From Parafannyhessea sp902761955 (GTDB taxonomy: Bacteria; Actinomycetota; Coriobacteriia; Coriobacteriales; Atopobiaceae): a stretch of DNA of 29,157 nucleotides. Where the stretch lies: positions 1 to 29,157 of the forward strand of contig CACWMM010000047.1 of NCBI GenBank assembly GCA_902761955.1, in the 5' to 3' direction. The notes below the pieces were generated by a model. It made no database searches. It had not been told where the DNA came from and saw only the letters and a list, made by a program, of their open reading frames with translations. The position numbers were made by a program, and so were the translations under genes. This document shows, one piece after another, positions 29,093-29,157 of the stretch. The first letter of the stretch is position 1. Each line of letters begins with the position of its first letter.

Positions 29093-29157
29093 CACGTTAC
29101 ACCGCAGTGCGTGGTCTAGGCACTACGTACGATTTCCGGCTAGATGGCCCGACGTGC

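Overview
The window is about 29 kb of high-GC DNA with dense, strongly G/C-ending codon use, frequent GTG/TTG starts and good Shine-Dalgarno sites. The gene set fits an anaerobic, fermentative, host-associated actinobacterium, most likely a coriobacterium (Olsenella/Atopobiaceae-like). It includes AdhE, split transketolase, indolepyruvate:ferredoxin oxidoreductase, PTS sugar uptake, acetyl-type MetA, an AlbA/HATPase regulator and an HTH plus Ser/Thr kinase pair. The lineage is inferred from gene content, not proven. No integrase, transposase, CRISPR array or phage gene was seen.

Layout. 1-2660 (minus): an MgtE-like Mg2+ protein, cut by the window edge, with a structured leader, then lemA with its own terminator. 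2788-9937: a carbohydrate module. A DeoR regulator is divergent from a fructose-6-phosphate aldolase/transaldolase. A second DeoR regulator is divergent from an operon of PTS IIA, IIC, a very short IIB and both halves of a split transketolase. The two divergent control regions each carry short direct repeats spaced about 10 bp apart (CGATA x3; TGGAA-like x6-7), the best candidates for the operators. 9971-15911: housekeeping genes: tRNA-Ser(TGA), tadA, a threonine/serine dehydratase-type enzyme, an RlmI-like rRNA methyltransferase, a DEAD-box helicase with a roughly 175-residue low-complexity insertion in its first RecA domain, and pcp. 16009-17155: metA, preceded by a possible 17-codon leader ORF and a series of hairpins. 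17161-18785: a broken AlbA_2/HATPase/wHTH regulator lying between two 64-bp direct repeats (61/64 identical) that contain palindromes. 18974-20614: an AMP-forming acyl-CoA ligase. 20956-24458: adhE plus an APH/choline-kinase-like phosphotransferase. 24724-29092: iorA, iorB, a small HTH protein and a membrane-anchored Ser/Thr kinase in one tightly coupled operon.

How the parts work together. The PTS should deliver a phosphorylated sugar. Transketolase and the aldolase/transaldolase would move pentose-phosphate carbon into glycolysis, and AdhE would dispose of reductant by making ethanol. IorAB would oxidatively decarboxylate aryl pyruvates from aromatic amino acids and reduce ferredoxin. The kinase/HTH pair at the end of that operon is the most intriguing regulatory arrangement. 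The most unusual items are the repeat-flanked broken regulator, the IIB lacking its core, the helicase insertion, the diverged MgtE membrane domain, the metA leader ORF and the ior-HTH-kinase operon.
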